From assembly GCA_024220505.1 (NCBI GenBank), contig JAKZZE010000002.1, positions 1,488,001-1,552,000 on the forward strand: DNA of 64,000 nucleotides, read 5' to 3'. This DNA is from Rhizopus arrhizus (lineage: Eukaryota; Mucoromycota; Mucoromycetes; Mucorales; Rhizopodaceae). The notes beneath the pieces are model-generated. The model was not told the origin of the DNA. It did no database searches and saw only the letters and a list, made by a program, of their open reading frames with translations. This document shows positions 29,501-37,444 of this stretch, in pieces. Within the stretch, counting starts at the first letter, position 1; every line of letters begins with the position of its first letter. Both the position numbers and the translations under genes were made by a program.

Positions 29501-31083
29501 GGACCACGGATCTGCACATATGCATGGTGATGTCCAGGAAGCTTCAATGATTCCACGAGCCTGCAAGGAGTCGGTTTATCTACAAGTTTGTACGCAGCCG
29601 AAACAGAGACACCCATAGAGCCAGTAGAGCCAGAACCAGTAGAGCCAGAACCAGTAGAGCCAGAATCAGTAGAGCCAGAACCAGTAGAGCCAGAACCAGT
29701 AGAGCCAGACACTCCAGAGAAATGAATTTGACCAGTAAATGTATCAATGATCGCTTTATTTGTACGAAGATCATTGTACCCAATAATCAGTGGATGGGCC
29801 AGGTTGTGGACGACATGACACCGAAGACGTAGAGGCACCTCCCCTAATAGAACGACGAGGTTTGTGGTACCAAGGGAAGTGGCATCCACACCCGTAGCGG
29901 TAGTGAATGCTAACTTCTTAGATGAGTCAACCACGAGATTCAATTGAGAAGCGATATCAGCTCGGATCGCCGATATGGTAGCGCCAGTATCAATTAGACA
30001 AGGAGAAGAAACACCGTTGAGAGTACAGCTCAAGAGAGGACCTTGGCGTTGAGATGGTTGAGAGAGGTAGGTAAGGCTATGTATAGCATCAGCAACAGAA
30101 CTAGAAGAGTCTGCCCAAGGGTCTTGATCCGTAGGAAGAACGGCATAATTGACACCAGAGGTATCTGATACGTGGGTGGATTCCTGGAGAGCGTTGATGC
30201 GGTTGTTACTATTTTCGGCGTAACGACAACGCTTCGACAAATGCCCTTCGCGATTACAATGTCCACACAGAGGAACACCAGGACGAACCCATTGGTTGAA
30301 CTTATTTTTAGGCCTTTGTTGTTGGTCTCGGGAACGACGCTGTTGGTTGTATCTAGGTCTGTGTTGGAAAACATCGATTTCCATTGGAGTGACATCAGTG
30401 TCAACAGGAACTGGAGCAGATTGTACCCTAGGAGGTGTCTGTATGACGGCAGGAGTGATATGGGCAACAGGTTGTTGTACAGACAGAAGGGATTCGTCCA
30501 TACATAGTGCTTCCTCACGATCAATTGCAAGTTCAGACACGCTTTTCCAGGAGTCAGTTACAGAGACGTTAGGTACGACCAGAGCTTTGAGTGCCGGAGA
30601 CATGTTTTGTAAATAGATCAGGCGCAACTCGTCAGCAGGAGGAGTGTGATCAGCGGGAAACTCGAGAACAATAGCTTCGAACTGGTTGCGAAAACGACGA
30701 GTTGGAAGTTTGTCTTGTTTTAAGGCTTTCAAGCGATTGAGGATCAACCTCTTTTCTTTTGATGGAGGAATACCATAATTTTCTATAAGTGCTCCTTGAA
30801 GTTCGGCCCAAGTGGGGTAGCGTGCACGAGTGAGAGAGACCCAGGAACGAATGTCAGGAGGCAGATATTTGGTGATTTGACGACGTTTGGTAGCGTCGCT
30901 GATATCAAGATCGCTTGCGTTGAGGTTGTATAAACGGAGCCATTGATTGATGTTACCCTTCCCATCGTAAGGATCGATGATAGGGGCTTCGTGCAATCGG
31001 TTAAGTTGGAGTAGGTCATCTAGAACAGTAGCAACAGAGTCAGAGGGGTTGGTTTTAGGAGCGTATTTCGATTGAGAGGACAT
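26500..31083 (-). CDS. Element D Gag-Pol polyprotein (PR-RT-RNaseH-INT)
   Basis: 1527 residues in one frame; the ATG at 31083 is about 48 bp after the 5' LTR. Gag is followed by a canonical CCHC knuckle CGHCNREGHLSKRC (~271-284). Then come protease LIDTGATIS (~362); a Gly-Ser-Thr repeat linker (~457-492); RT with MDLTSSYWQI and YLDDIICF (~817); RNase H HTDGACSSG (~966); and integrase with HxxxGHLG...CEVC (~1154-1190), Asp in AVDTFG, Asp in LSDNGKP and Glu in NGLVERF. There is no chromodomain. The final residues are encoded by the purine tract and the first part of the 3' LTR. With its tRNA-type primer site and shorter LTR, this is a different gypsy lineage from A, B, C and G. Confidence 0.95.
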   Translation of the reverse strand: MSSQSKYAPKTNPSDSVATVLDDLLQLNRLHEAPIIDPYDGKGNINQWLRLYNLNASDLDISDATKRRQITKYLPPDIRSWVSLTRARYPTWAELQGALIENYGIPPSKEKRLILNRLKALKQDKLPTRRFRNQFEAIVLEFPADHTPPADELRLIYLQNMSPALKALVVPNVSVTDSWKSVSELAIDREEALCMDESLLSVQQPVAHITPAVIQTPPRVQSAPVPVDTDVTPMEIDVFQHRPRYNQQRRSRDQQQRPKNKFNQWVRPGVPLCGHCNREGHLSKRCRYAENSNNRINALQESTHVSDTSGVNYAVLPTDQDPWADSSSSVADAIHSLTYLSQPSQRQGPLLSCTLNGVSSPCLIDTGATISAIRADIASQLNLVVDSSKKLAFTTATGVDATSLGTTNLVVLLGEVPLRLRCHVVHNLAHPLIIGYNDLRTNKAIIDTFTGQIHFSGVSGSTGSGSTGSGSTDSGSTGSGSTGSGSTGSMGVSVSAAYKLVDKPTPCRLVESLKLPGHHHAYVQIRGPRNALTMVSTPSSLAAEKLVAVAAGVVQFDQEGLATIKVANLNIKDCILNKNQIVASAAYLPSSSQIIPYAASLCTVSNGTKATNTSLDFSAALGDSLSVSESTRMVRLLAEYSDCFVSLPSSTTPLVKHHIDTGNEKPISSPPHRASSAENATINQLIDEMLQQGIIRPSRSPWSSPVVLVPKPDGTFRFCVDYRRLNARTTKDVYPLTRIDDALHSLGNAKYFSTMDLTSSYWQIELDEESKPKSAFVCRRGLYEFVRMPFGLCSAPATMQRLMDSVLGGLKWQTCLVYLDDIICFSATFEQHLQDLREILSRLREASLKIKLSKCCFASNKISFLGYILSPDGLHTDPEKVRAVASFPTPTSAETLRSFLGLAGYYRSFISKFSVLAAPLHALLQKEAPWVWSHEQQAAYNTLKNALLTAPVLRFPDFSRPFELHTDGACSSGIGVILCQRDPRNRRAYAIAYASRSLSPAERNYGVSEVEALAIVWGIRKFAHYLTGTKFTVVTDHHALQFLQSTRSSDLRGRLARWALSLQQHDFTIVYRPGSQNTGPDALSRHPVSVPGSSMVCSLTVSDLALAQSSDAYCQDIRGSSGSLPPGFSDESGVLFFGSRPVLPVSLRDEAFTLLHAHPTTGHLGVSRTVQRFARLFYFPNLHAWVKKQVNICEVCQRVKSPNATLGHTNLTHSDTPVQPFDTIAVDTFGPLPLSRSGNKHVVVVQCLFSRYVVIAPVPENNDFWVTKCLLKVFAEHGLVRCILSDNGKPYSGLLIKTLSEHLDIKQKFAPAYHPQSNGLVERFMASLRNFIVSFMDLDHHQTVWDEHLNEFQLAYNSSVHESTKFTPFSLVHGREARSLLSTDFGSVKTVPHIEYQHQVKDFLARAYALINLENIHTQAKNALTLNGKRKQPDICVGDKVLVDFPVHSKASSGRAGKLVRAWRGPFQVTTILSPDRFDVVEIATTKVWKNIHASRMKKYESRNEDISPNEPPGCRETESAIENTSI
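29602..29711 (-). repeat. 18-bp in-frame minisatellite in element D
   Basis: Five to six units of GAGCCAGAACCAGTA-type sequence (+ strand) encode a Gly-Ser-Thr spacer between the protease and RT domains. One unit has Asp. A flexible linker is likely. Confidence 0.85.
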
Positions 31084-31115
31084 TTAGCACAAGAGATCTT
31101 CCGGGGGGATACAAA

Positions 31116-31130
31116 GCAGCTTCTCCACCA
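31116..31130 (-). promoter_or_regulatory. Element D tRNA-type primer-binding site
   Basis: On the - strand TGGTGGAGAAGCTGC directly follows the 5' LTR. TGG pairs with the CCA end of a tRNA, so this element uses ordinary tRNA priming. The exact tRNA was not identified. Confidence 0.7.
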
Positions 31131-31358
31131 TGAAATGAGCGGGGTAATTCAGAATTAACAGTCGCCTTATTTGAGGCTGGAAGAAAATATTAATCAAGAA
31201 GTTTGGGAAAAACTAAAGTTAAAGTCCTTTATTTAATAAAGATGCGTTGAGTATTTATATCTTTTTGTTAAACTAATTATCCTTCTAGAATTATCTTTGC
31301 AAACGAGATATACCAATTATATTGAAGTATTTTCAATGGCAGACTCAGTCTCGCGACA
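31131..31358 (-). repeat. Element D 5' LTR (228 bp)
   Basis: Pairs with 26315-26541, one T insertion apart. - strand TATAAATAC and ATTAAATAAAGG lie within it. Confidence 0.92.
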
Positions 31359-31440
31359 AATTTCTTGCTCTTTTACGGCTTGAATTGTCGTGGTTTTTTC
31401 TTGGTCTTTTTTCACTTGAATTAGGTTCAACATTACGTTG
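31359..31440 (-). CDS. Element C Gag-Pol, last 28 codons, isolated between elements B and D
   Basis: Basic C-terminal tail after the chromodomain (patches EKRPRKN and SRKRARN). The frame is continuous with 37445-42136 once element B and one TCCAT copy are removed. Its TAA stop is formed by the last base here plus two bases beyond element D. A, B and C all end in such Arg/Lys-rich tails (SKRSRR in A and B). Confidence 0.85.
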
Positions 31441-31445
31441 TCCAT

Positions 31446-32025
31446 TGTTGTAGAACAGCGTCTGATCATAACGGACATTGAATAATCACAACTAAAAGAA
31501 GTATATTAAAATTGATAGAAGATAATAATTTAAATCTTTATCAAATAAAATATATTCTTCTTCTTTTTTATATAAAACTATCACTATTAGATTCATCCTA
31601 TAAAGTAAACATGAACAATAAATAAGTCATGACCTTTATTATTCATAATTTCTGTAAATGAATAATAATGGATCAGGTACCTAGTCAACTATGATCTGAC
31701 TGGAGGCATTTCATATAAATATATCTTTCCTCTCAATGAAGACGGAACAATTCTCCCAGATCAGTTAAAGAACAATAAGATCTATAAAAACAACGAATTA
31801 AAAATTTTCATAATCGATTCAGTAATCATTCTTCAATCAAACATGTCAATTATTGGATCTACGCTCATAACTACTCATTTACCCGCCAACTGATAGAAGA
31901 ATATAAATAGTAGACTTTGTAATGATTTCTTTTTAACAATTAAGATTGTCTTAAATAAAGTTCAGTCTCAAAAAGTATTCTTTGGTTTTATTTTTATTCC
32001 TGAATTACTTTACCAGAACATAACA
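31446..32025 (+). repeat. Element B 5' LTR (580 bp)
   Basis: TGTTGTAGAACAGCG to CCAGAACATAACA. TATAAATAG near 31902, AATAAAG near 31954, then box CAGTCTCAAAAAGTA; TCAAAAAGTA is 31968-31977. Confidence 0.95.
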
Positions 32026-32043
32026 TTTTACTTTTTGAATTCC
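32026..32043 (+). promoter_or_regulatory. Element B predicted primer-binding site (self-priming type)
   Basis: TTTTACTTTTTGAATTCC directly after the LTR. TACTTTTTGA (32029-32038) is the exact reverse complement of TCAAAAAGTA in the R region (31968-31977), 10 of 10. This is the best pairing among the four families. Confidence 0.65.
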
Positions 32044-32059
32044 AAAACTTTATCGCAAT

Positions 32060-35000
32060 ATGTCTACTACTCAAGAAACTCCTATGGTTGATCCCATTGT
32101 AACAAGCACCCCTGAAAGTCAAATTTCTATGATCTCTGACCTTTCTTCTTCCATGTCTGAACCTCAAGGAAGTATGGCAAGCAAGTATGCTTCTGAACCC
32201 ACTCCTATGGATACGGATACTGCTGCACCTGCTCCTAAAGTAATGGACTCCACTGGTGACATTGTAAGTCGCAAGCTGCGTATCATTGAAAATTGGAAGA
32301 ATCAAGCCAAGATCCACTTTATGGAGTATATGGTCTTAAATGAAGATGATTCTGATCCTGCTGCTGCTCTTACTGCCCATCAGAAATTTAAGGATTGTGA
32401 AGAAAAGGTGAACAGAGCAAAGGAGGCTCTCAAGTCCTTCACTGCTATGTTTGAAGAGGTGAAGACCCCAAGTGATGGTCCAAGTAATCATTCTCTTCGT
32501 TTGGTTGTACCAAATGACCTGCCTACGTTGCAATTAAAAGGTGATGCTATTTGGAGGAAAAAGGCTGAGTGCTATGACAGTGCTTACGATTTTTGTAACA
32601 CTTTTGAAACTGTCTTGCGTGCTCATGGTCAAGCCTTGAACTCCAATTGGGAACGGTTGTTACCTTTGTGTATGAATCCCGAACAAGTCTCTTGGTGTAG
32701 GGAAGCGCTGCTAGAAAAAAGTTTTTCTTGGAAGCAAGTCCGCCCTATGATCTTGGATCACTTCGACACCCCTTACCGCAAGTTCTTATTGATGGTTGAA
32801 GTTGGTTCCATGTGTCAAGGCACTTACGAAAGCAACCGGGAATATTCAAACCGCTTTCAGAAGATGCGTCGTGAAGCTGGTATGGAAGACAGTACTCTTC
32901 TTGCTGTCACTTACTTTGCTTCGTTAAAAGCATCCGTCAAGTCTGTCGCGCAATTAGCGATATCCTCTCACTTTGGTTCTCGTTTACCTAGTTCGATTAC
33001 CCAAATTATCGACTTGGTACTTGCCTCTGGTGAAGATTCTGCTTTTGCTGCCAAGACTCCCCATAAACGTGCTCGTCCTATGAACGATGATGAACGTATA
33101 CCTCGTCATGCTGGCAATACTAGTAAAGCTCCTTTTGGAACTAGTAAAGTATTGACCAACAAGTATAAGACACCCATGGCAAATAAGGGAAAATCTAAAA
33201 CCAAGCCATGTACTTACTGCCGCAAAGAATGGTTCCAAGGTCATAAGTGCAATGAATATCTAGTTGCTAAAAATAGTAATAGCAACAATAAAGATAATGC
33301 ACAGATAAACCGAATGGCCGTAAGAACTGTAAACCAAAATGTATCCGATGAAGAGGATGATTGTGAAATAAACAGCCCTCTCAACCGTATGGCACTTGAC
33401 TGTAAGTCTAAAAAAGAAAAAGAATTAATAGTTACTCGAGACTTTAAAAGTACTAATGATAATTCTATAACTTTTCCTATACTTGCAAACAATAGAAAAG
33501 CCATCACGATCTTGGATACTGGAGCAAATTTTTCTTCTGTAAATAAAAAATTTTGTTTCCAAAATAATTTTTTAATTATTCCTCCTAAAAATAATAATGT
33601 CATAAAGTTAGCTGACTGTAACTCTACTATTAAGAGAATTGGTTTAACTGAAGTAAACATTAAGTGTAATGGAAAATCCTTTAATCATACCTTTGAAGTA
33701 ATGAATTTAACAAATGATCATGATATGAGTATTGGTACTGATTTTATGAGTAAACTTGGTATTGGTCTTACTGGTCTTCCTTACAAATGGGATGATAGTA
33801 AAGTATCTTTAGACAATTCCAAAGTACCTGAACATAAATTCAATGACTTTAGTGAACTCTTGAATAAAGTTGATGATGAGATGACTGAATTAGAGAACTG
33901 CCCCGCTGGTTCATCTAATGAATATCAACAAGCATTAAACTATATTAAACCATTAATTCAATCAAATCAAGCAATACCTAAAGGTTCCTTTTGTACTATA
34001 CCGGAATCTGTTGTCTCGATTGAAACTCCTGAAGGTGTCACATCTTATCGACGTCCCTATCCTGTGCCTTTAGCATATCATAAGATAGTACAAGATCAGA
34101 TAGATGAATGGCTGGAGAATGGTGTAATCAAGAGAGCTCCTGCTAATACCGAGTGGAACTCAGCTTTGACTGTAGTAAAGAAGACCAATGCTAAGGGTGA
34201 AGTAACTGGTTACCGTGTGTGCCATGATCCCAGACATGTTAATGCTCTTCTAAAGTCAATTGACAGAATGCCCTTGCCTAAAATTTCTGAGCTATTTGAA
34301 GAATTGAAAGGAGCAACTGTATATTCCACTTTGGATCTTAAATCTGCTTTTAACTCTTTAAAAATGAATGAAGAGCATGCACATAAATTAGCTTTCTCTT
34401 GGAACTCTGTACAGTATATACCTGTTGGTACACCTTTTGGTCTAAAGCATGTATCCAGTGTAATGCAGAGAACTATGAGCATCGCATTAGAAAACATGTC
34501 CTTTGCTAAATGTTTTGTTGATGACATAGTTGTAGCATCTACTTCCATTGAAGAGCATAAGCAACACTTAAAACAAGTAATTGATAAACTTACTAAAGTA
34601 AATCTCAAGTTAAATCCTGATAAATGTACATTTTTTCAAAGCAAAATTAATTTACTTGGTTTCAGAATATCTCCTAAAGGTGTTTCTCTTGACCTTCGTA
34701 AAGTTGCTAATGTGCAAGAATTTCCTGTCCCCAAGACTGGAAAGGATATAATGAGATACTGTGGATTCATAAATTATTTCCGTCCTCATATTCCTAAAGC
34801 ATCTACACTGTTAGCTCCACTGGATGCCTTAAGAAACGAAAAATCATTAATTAAATTATGGAATAATAAGCACCAACAATGTTTTGACAACTTAAAGAAA
34901 GTATTGTTAGAAAATGTAATTCTTTCATACCCTGATTTGAATCAAACTTTCTATGTCGCTACCGATGCCTCTAACGTTGGTATAGGTGTAATTCTATATC

Positions 35001-36844
35001 AAAAGATAAATGGGAAAGTACACTATATTTCTATGATAGCTAAAACTTTATCTAAAAGTGAACGTAACTATTCAGCTACTAAGCGAGAATTATTAGCAGT
35101 TGTATATGCTCTGAAGAGGTTCCATAAGTATTTATGGGGAAACAAATTTACCCTGTATACAGATCATAAGGCACTCACTTATCTTCACACGCAAAAGATT
35201 GCTAACGCTATGCTCATAAATTGGTTCGATACACTGCTCCAATATGATTTTAAAGTCGTTCATTTACCAGGTGTAGATAATATTCTCCCTGACACACTTT
35301 CTCGTCTATATGAAATTGAAGATCCTGTCAATGAACTGGGAGGGGATAAGCTTCATCTATTGAATAGAGCAGCAGTAAAACTACCCAGTGAAGACAAAGG
35401 TGAATACATGACGCCTCCGGATCCAGAAGAACGTAAACTACTTCTTCTACGTGAGCACATTAAAGGACACTTTGGTTCTGATGCAATTTACCATGCTTTA
35501 AAACGTAAAGGTATCTACTGGTCCAATCTGAAAAATGAAGCCGTAGAACTTGTTAAGAGTTGTATTCCATGTCAACAATTTAACATAATCAAAAAGGGTT
35601 ATAATCCTTTAAGACCCATTACAGCCACATTACCTGGAGATAGTTGGGGCATTGATTTAGCCGGTCCCATGAAAACTTCCTTGAATGGCAACAATTACTT
35701 ATTGATTATGGTTGACATTGCTACACGTTACTGTGTATTGAAACCCTTGCCTGATAAGCAATCTATGACGATTGTAAAAGCTTTAATCGATGTATTCTCG
35801 CATTATGGTTTTCCACGTGTAATCCAATCTGATAATGGGGGTGAATTTGTAAATGAGCTTATGCAATTACTTGCTGAAAATGCTGGTTATGACCATAGAC
35901 TCATATCTAGTTATCATCCCAGAGCTAATGGAGTAAGTGAACGTTGGGTACAAACAGCTGTAAATGCAATAAAGAAACAAATCGAGGGTGCTAAAGCAGA
36001 CTGGGATTTATATGTTCCTTCTACACAACTCTACTTGAATGGTAAACACAATGAACGTACTAAGACGCCACCCTTCACTTTAATGTACGGTCGTAACATG
36101 AATGACTTTGAAGATTTTAGCAAAGAAAAAAATAAGGCAACTAAAGAAGAAATAAATAAACAACTCCTTCTCAATATAAAAAGAATGACGGAGATTGTGT
36201 TCCCTGCCATATATGAACGTACAAAAATAATAACAAACAATCAGAAGGAAAAGTTTGATGCGTCACATAAACTAATTACGATCCCTGAAAATAGCTATGT
36301 AATGGTAAAAGTAAATATTAAAACCAACAAGTTAGATCCTAACTATGAAGGACCTTATAAAGTAAAAAGAATTACTCAAGGAGGATCGTATGTACTAGAA
36401 GATGAAATGGGTGAATTGTTATCTAAAAACTACCCACCTTCTGCGTTAAAACTCATCTCACAAGATGAAGTTATATCAACAAATAAATTCTATCAGGTAG
36501 AAGCCATCTTAGCACATAAAAAGCTTAAAGGCAAATATCTTTATAAGTGCAGATGGAAAGGCTATGATAAGAGCGATGATACCTGGGAGCCTGCCTCTAA
36601 CTTTACCGATCCTAAATTCATTACAGAATATTGGCAAAGAGTTGGTATAGTTCCTGAAGATATTAAATATAGATATGACCTTCAAAATAATAAAGGAAGA
36701 TCTAATAACGTGAAGTTAATAAATACTTCTCATACAGGCAAACGAAAGACCAGAATAGATCTTAATGAAAACAGCCACTCTTCTACAACAAGTAGTAATA
36801 AATTAAATGGCAATATAAATTCTAAAAGATCTAGACGGTATTAG
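32060..36844 (+). CDS. Element B Gag-Pol polyprotein (PR-RT-RNaseH-INT-chromodomain)
   Basis: 1594 residues, ATG 34 bp after the LTR. Gag-like region; zinc motif CTYCRKEWFQGHKC near 385; protease ILDTGANFSS (~484); RT LDLKSAF and FVDDIVVAS (~819); RNase H ATDASNVGIG (~967); integrase HHCC HIKGHFG...CIPC (~1131-1170), Asp in GIDLAG, Asp in SDNGGEF, Glu in NGVSERW; chromodomain (~1475-1527, CRWKGYDKSDDTWEP); basic tail SKRSRRY. All catalytic residues are present and there is no frameshift. The RT and integrase resemble A and C, but gag is diverged and lacks the CHHC knuckle seen in A, C and G. Confidence 0.95.
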   Translation: MSTTQETPMVDPIVTSTPESQISMISDLSSSMSEPQGSMASKYASEPTPMDTDTAAPAPKVMDSTGDIVSRKLRIIENWKNQAKIHFMEYMVLNEDDSDPAAALTAHQKFKDCEEKVNRAKEALKSFTAMFEEVKTPSDGPSNHSLRLVVPNDLPTLQLKGDAIWRKKAECYDSAYDFCNTFETVLRAHGQALNSNWERLLPLCMNPEQVSWCREALLEKSFSWKQVRPMILDHFDTPYRKFLLMVEVGSMCQGTYESNREYSNRFQKMRREAGMEDSTLLAVTYFASLKASVKSVAQLAISSHFGSRLPSSITQIIDLVLASGEDSAFAAKTPHKRARPMNDDERIPRHAGNTSKAPFGTSKVLTNKYKTPMANKGKSKTKPCTYCRKEWFQGHKCNEYLVAKNSNSNNKDNAQINRMAVRTVNQNVSDEEDDCEINSPLNRMALDCKSKKEKELIVTRDFKSTNDNSITFPILANNRKAITILDTGANFSSVNKKFCFQNNFLIIPPKNNNVIKLADCNSTIKRIGLTEVNIKCNGKSFNHTFEVMNLTNDHDMSIGTDFMSKLGIGLTGLPYKWDDSKVSLDNSKVPEHKFNDFSELLNKVDDEMTELENCPAGSSNEYQQALNYIKPLIQSNQAIPKGSFCTIPESVVSIETPEGVTSYRRPYPVPLAYHKIVQDQIDEWLENGVIKRAPANTEWNSALTVVKKTNAKGEVTGYRVCHDPRHVNALLKSIDRMPLPKISELFEELKGATVYSTLDLKSAFNSLKMNEEHAHKLAFSWNSVQYIPVGTPFGLKHVSSVMQRTMSIALENMSFAKCFVDDIVVASTSIEEHKQHLKQVIDKLTKVNLKLNPDKCTFFQSKINLLGFRISPKGVSLDLRKVANVQEFPVPKTGKDIMRYCGFINYFRPHIPKASTLLAPLDALRNEKSLIKLWNNKHQQCFDNLKKVLLENVILSYPDLNQTFYVATDASNVGIGVILYQKINGKVHYISMIAKTLSKSERNYSATKRELLAVVYALKRFHKYLWGNKFTLYTDHKALTYLHTQKIANAMLINWFDTLLQYDFKVVHLPGVDNILPDTLSRLYEIEDPVNELGGDKLHLLNRAAVKLPSEDKGEYMTPPDPEERKLLLLREHIKGHFGSDAIYHALKRKGIYWSNLKNEAVELVKSCIPCQQFNIIKKGYNPLRPITATLPGDSWGIDLAGPMKTSLNGNNYLLIMVDIATRYCVLKPLPDKQSMTIVKALIDVFSHYGFPRVIQSDNGGEFVNELMQLLAENAGYDHRLISSYHPRANGVSERWVQTAVNAIKKQIEGAKADWDLYVPSTQLYLNGKHNERTKTPPFTLMYGRNMNDFEDFSKEKNKATKEEINKQLLLNIKRMTEIVFPAIYERTKIITNNQKEKFDASHKLITIPENSYVMVKVNIKTNKLDPNYEGPYKVKRITQGGSYVLEDEMGELLSKNYPPSALKLISQDEVISTNKFYQVEAILAHKKLKGKYLYKCRWKGYDKSDDTWEPASNFTDPKFITEYWQRVGIVPEDIKYRYDLQNNKGRSNNVKLINTSHTGKRKTRIDLNENSHSSTTSSNKLNGNINSKRSRRY

Positions 36845-36850
36845 TTATAC

Positions 36851-36864
36851 CTGGGAGGGGATTA
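36851..36864 (+). promoter_or_regulatory. Element B polypurine tract
   Basis: CTGGGAGGGGATTA immediately before the 3' LTR. Confidence 0.65.
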
Positions 36865-37444
36865 TGTTGTAGAACAGCGTCTGATCATAACGGACATTGA
36901 ATAATCACAACTAAAAGAAGTATATTAAAATTGATAGAAGATAATAATTTAAATCTTTATCAAATAAAATATATTCTTCTTCTTTTTTATATAAAACTAT
37001 CACTATTAGATTCATCCTATAAAGTAAACATGAACAATAAATAAGTCATGACCTTTATTATTCATAATTTCTGTAAATGAATAATAATGGATCAGGTACC
37101 TAGTCAACTATGATCTGACTGGAGGCATTTCATATAAATATATCTTTCCTCTCAATGAAGACGGAACAATTCTCCCAGATCAGTTAAAGAACAATAAGAT
37201 CTATAAAAACAACGAATTAAAAATTTTCATAATCGATTCAGTAATCATTCTTCAATCAAACATGTCAATTATTGGATCTACGCTCATAACTACTCATTTA
37301 CCCGCCAACTGATAGAAGAATATAAATAGTAGACTTTGTAATGATTTCTTTTTAACAATTAAGATTGTCTTAAATAAAGTTCAGTCTCAAAAAGTATTCT
37401 TTGGTTTTATTTTTATTCCTGAATTACTTTACCAGAACATAACA
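36865..37444 (+). repeat. Element B 3' LTR (580 bp)
   Basis: Identical to 31446-32025 as far as read. It is followed by TCCAT (37445-37449). Confidence 0.95.

Larger units (their letters stand above)
26315..31358 (-). mobile_element. Element D: intact Ty3/gypsy retrotransposon without chromodomain; TSD AATT
   Basis: LTRs 26315-26541 (227 bp) and 31131-31358 (228 bp) differ by one T in a T-run. Target copies AATT are 26311-26314 and 31359-31362; only 4 bp match, while the other families have 5. It sits exactly across the stop codon of element C. Primer site TGGTGGAGAAGC and purine tract are present. Single open frame of 1527 residues. Confidence 0.94.
31446..37444 (+). mobile_element. Element B: intact chromodomain Ty3/gypsy retrotransposon; TSD TCCAT
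   Basis: 5999 bp, LTRs 31446-32025 and 36865-37444, both 580 bp and identical as read. Target copies TCCAT are 31441-31445 and 37445-37449, inside the C-terminal coding part of element C and in opposite orientation to it. Single open frame. A diverged LTR of this family is at 17481-18060. Confidence 0.95.
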
